Made by a program: the position numbers and the translations under genes. 33,899 nucleotides of DNA. It comes from Phocaeicola coprophilus DSM 18228 = JCM 13818. GTDB taxonomy: Bacteria; Bacteroidota; Bacteroidia; Bacteroidales; Bacteroidaceae. The stretch spans positions 222,870-256,768 of the forward strand of contig NZ_EQ973635.1 in the NCBI RefSeq assembly GCF_000157915.1. Reading direction: 5' to 3'. The notes beneath the pieces are model-generated. The model saw only the letters and a program-made list of their open reading frames with translations. It was not told the DNA's origin and searched no databases. Shown here piece by piece: positions 32,795 through 33,899 of the stretch (its first letter is position 1; every line of letters begins with the position of its first letter).

Positions 32795-33899
32795 TGACAC
32801 AATATTCGAAAGCGATCGCATTGTTTCTGTCGGCAGGATTCCTGCTGACAGGAACAATCTCTTTAAATGCCCAGCAAAGAAAAGGCCTGAAGAAAGGACC
32901 TAACGTTTCACTGAACATCACCAACAAGAAAAAAGAACCTCACAGAACGTATTTCAATCTGGGGTTGTTCAGCAACTTTGCCCAGCTCAATGGCGTCGGA
33001 ATCAATGCCATCTCGAGCATCGTACACCACAATTCATATGGACTTCAAGTATCCGGACTGGCTAACGTAACAGGCCTGAATGCATCCGGATTCCAGGTTT
33101 CCGGTCTGGCCAATGTCGCAGGAAGAGACCTGAAAGGAGTAGCTTTGTCCGGCCTGATGAACGTCAGTGGAAAAAGCCTCAAGGGCTTGCAGGTTTCCGC
33201 ACTCGGAAACATTTCCGGAGCCGATATGAACGGCTTGTCATTCAGCGGACTGATCAATCTGGGAGGGAAAAAGGCCAACGGTCTGCAACTGGCCGGTCTG
33301 GCCAACATCAGCGGAGAATCCCAGAAAGGAGTAGCTGTCGGAGGTCTGATGAACGTGGCCGGAGAATCGGCATCGGGCGTCCAGCTGACTTCCCTGCTGA
33401 ATGTGGCTGGCAAGCAGAACAACGGATTACAGCTGGCCGCACTCGGCAACGTGAGTGTCTGCAACAAGGGAATGCAATTGAGTACGATCAACTTCGGAGT
33501 TGAAAACGCAGGATTACAGCTGGGAGTCGCCAACATCAGCCAGACCGGCAGAAAAGGCCTGCAGGTCGGAGTGGTCAATATAAGCAAAGACAGTGCGGCT
33601 CATCAGGTTGGCTGCATCAACATCCGCCCGGACACCCGGATACAGATGCTCGTCTCCGGCGGAAATGCCAATAAATTCAATCTTGCCGTACGCTTCAAGA
33701 ACCGGTATACCTATACCGTCTGGGGAGCCGGAGCCTATTACCTGGGACTGGACAAGAAAATTTCACTCAGCGGATTCTACCGGGCCGGAGTGTACTACCC
33801 TATCCTGCCTAAGCTGGAAATCAGCGGAGACATAGGTTTCCAGCATATCGAAACCATGGACAACAAGAACGAAGGCTATCCGGCACGCATGTATGCCTT
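32795..33899 (+). CDS. Secreted 16-residue-repeat surface protein (partial, runs off window)
   Basis: An open frame from the ATG at 32795 to the window edge, 368 residues with no stop. Residues 1-26 are a signal peptide (ending LNA). From G83 eight consecutive 16-residue units follow the pattern G-[LV]-x-[LV]-x-x-L-x-N-[VI]-x-G-x4 (83-210, for example GLQVSGLANVTGLNAS), then four slightly shorter, degenerate units to about 270. This is like the LA_2272-type surface repeat families and suggests a regular beta-solenoid. The remaining C-terminal part (YTVWGAGAYYLGLDKKISLSGFY...) looks beta-rich, perhaps a small membrane-associated domain. It probably acts at the cell surface; the function is unknown to me. 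Confidence 0.75.

Noticed and set aside
33045-33587. 180-residue minus-strand open frame
   Set aside because: It is the reverse frame of the 16-residue repeats, which gives a periodic Pro/Phe-rich artefact.

Overview
The window looks like ordinary chromosomal core sequence from a Bacteroidales bacterium, most likely Bacteroides or Phocaeicola. Several promoter regions carry the Bacteroidetes -7 element TAnnTTTG, some with a TTG-containing -33 element about 20 bp upstream. Shine-Dalgarno sequences are mostly absent. Typical families of the phylum appear: DUF4301, DUF4494, DUF5686, an S16 protein with a long charged tail, fused HisIE and a PNGase F-like lipoprotein. I see no phage genes, insertion sequences, integrase, CRISPR array or defence island.

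Layout. 1-353 is AT-rich and non-coding and ends in the purT terminator. 354-2973 (minus) holds purT and a PadR regulator-PspC membrane protein pair with a clear operator over its promoter. 3131-3649 (plus) is a GNAT acetyltransferase, convergent across a 20-bp hairpin with a PNGase F-like lipoprotein (3747-4991, minus), which is followed by a DUF4301 protein (5189-6709, minus). 6844-9542 (plus) has a RelA/SpoT-type enzyme whose hydrolase site looks dead, then a DUF1573 protein. 9582-9899 is a non-coding GC-rich patch with four 22-bp tandem units. 9961-13477 (minus) has rpsP, an esterase and an OPT transporter. A tRNA-Asp (minus) follows.

14072-20277 (plus) is an amino-acid block: hisH-hisA-hisF-hisIE, an FtsE-like ATPase 4 bp behind hisIE, then lysC and lysA. 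A GT2-like membrane protein follows and converges with a DUF5686 outer-membrane protein. A Crp/Fnr regulator diverges from the latter and converges with a translationally coupled aminotransferase/LolE-like permease pair. From 27454 all genes are plus: a fucose isomerase-like protein, a DUF4494-YggS-DHOD-like operon, a long-chain acyl-CoA synthetase, and a secreted 16-residue-repeat protein that runs off the window end.

Together the genes cover purine, histidine and lysine/diaminopimelate synthesis, stringent response, PLP homeostasis, translation and envelope functions. The points most worth following up are the PadR operator, the hydrolase-dead RSH, the nucleotidyltransferase-like motifs in DUF4301, the PNGase F-like protein with an altered catalytic acid, the 22-bp repeat and the acyl-CoA synthetase/repeat-protein pair. 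All family names come from reading motifs by eye, without database searches.
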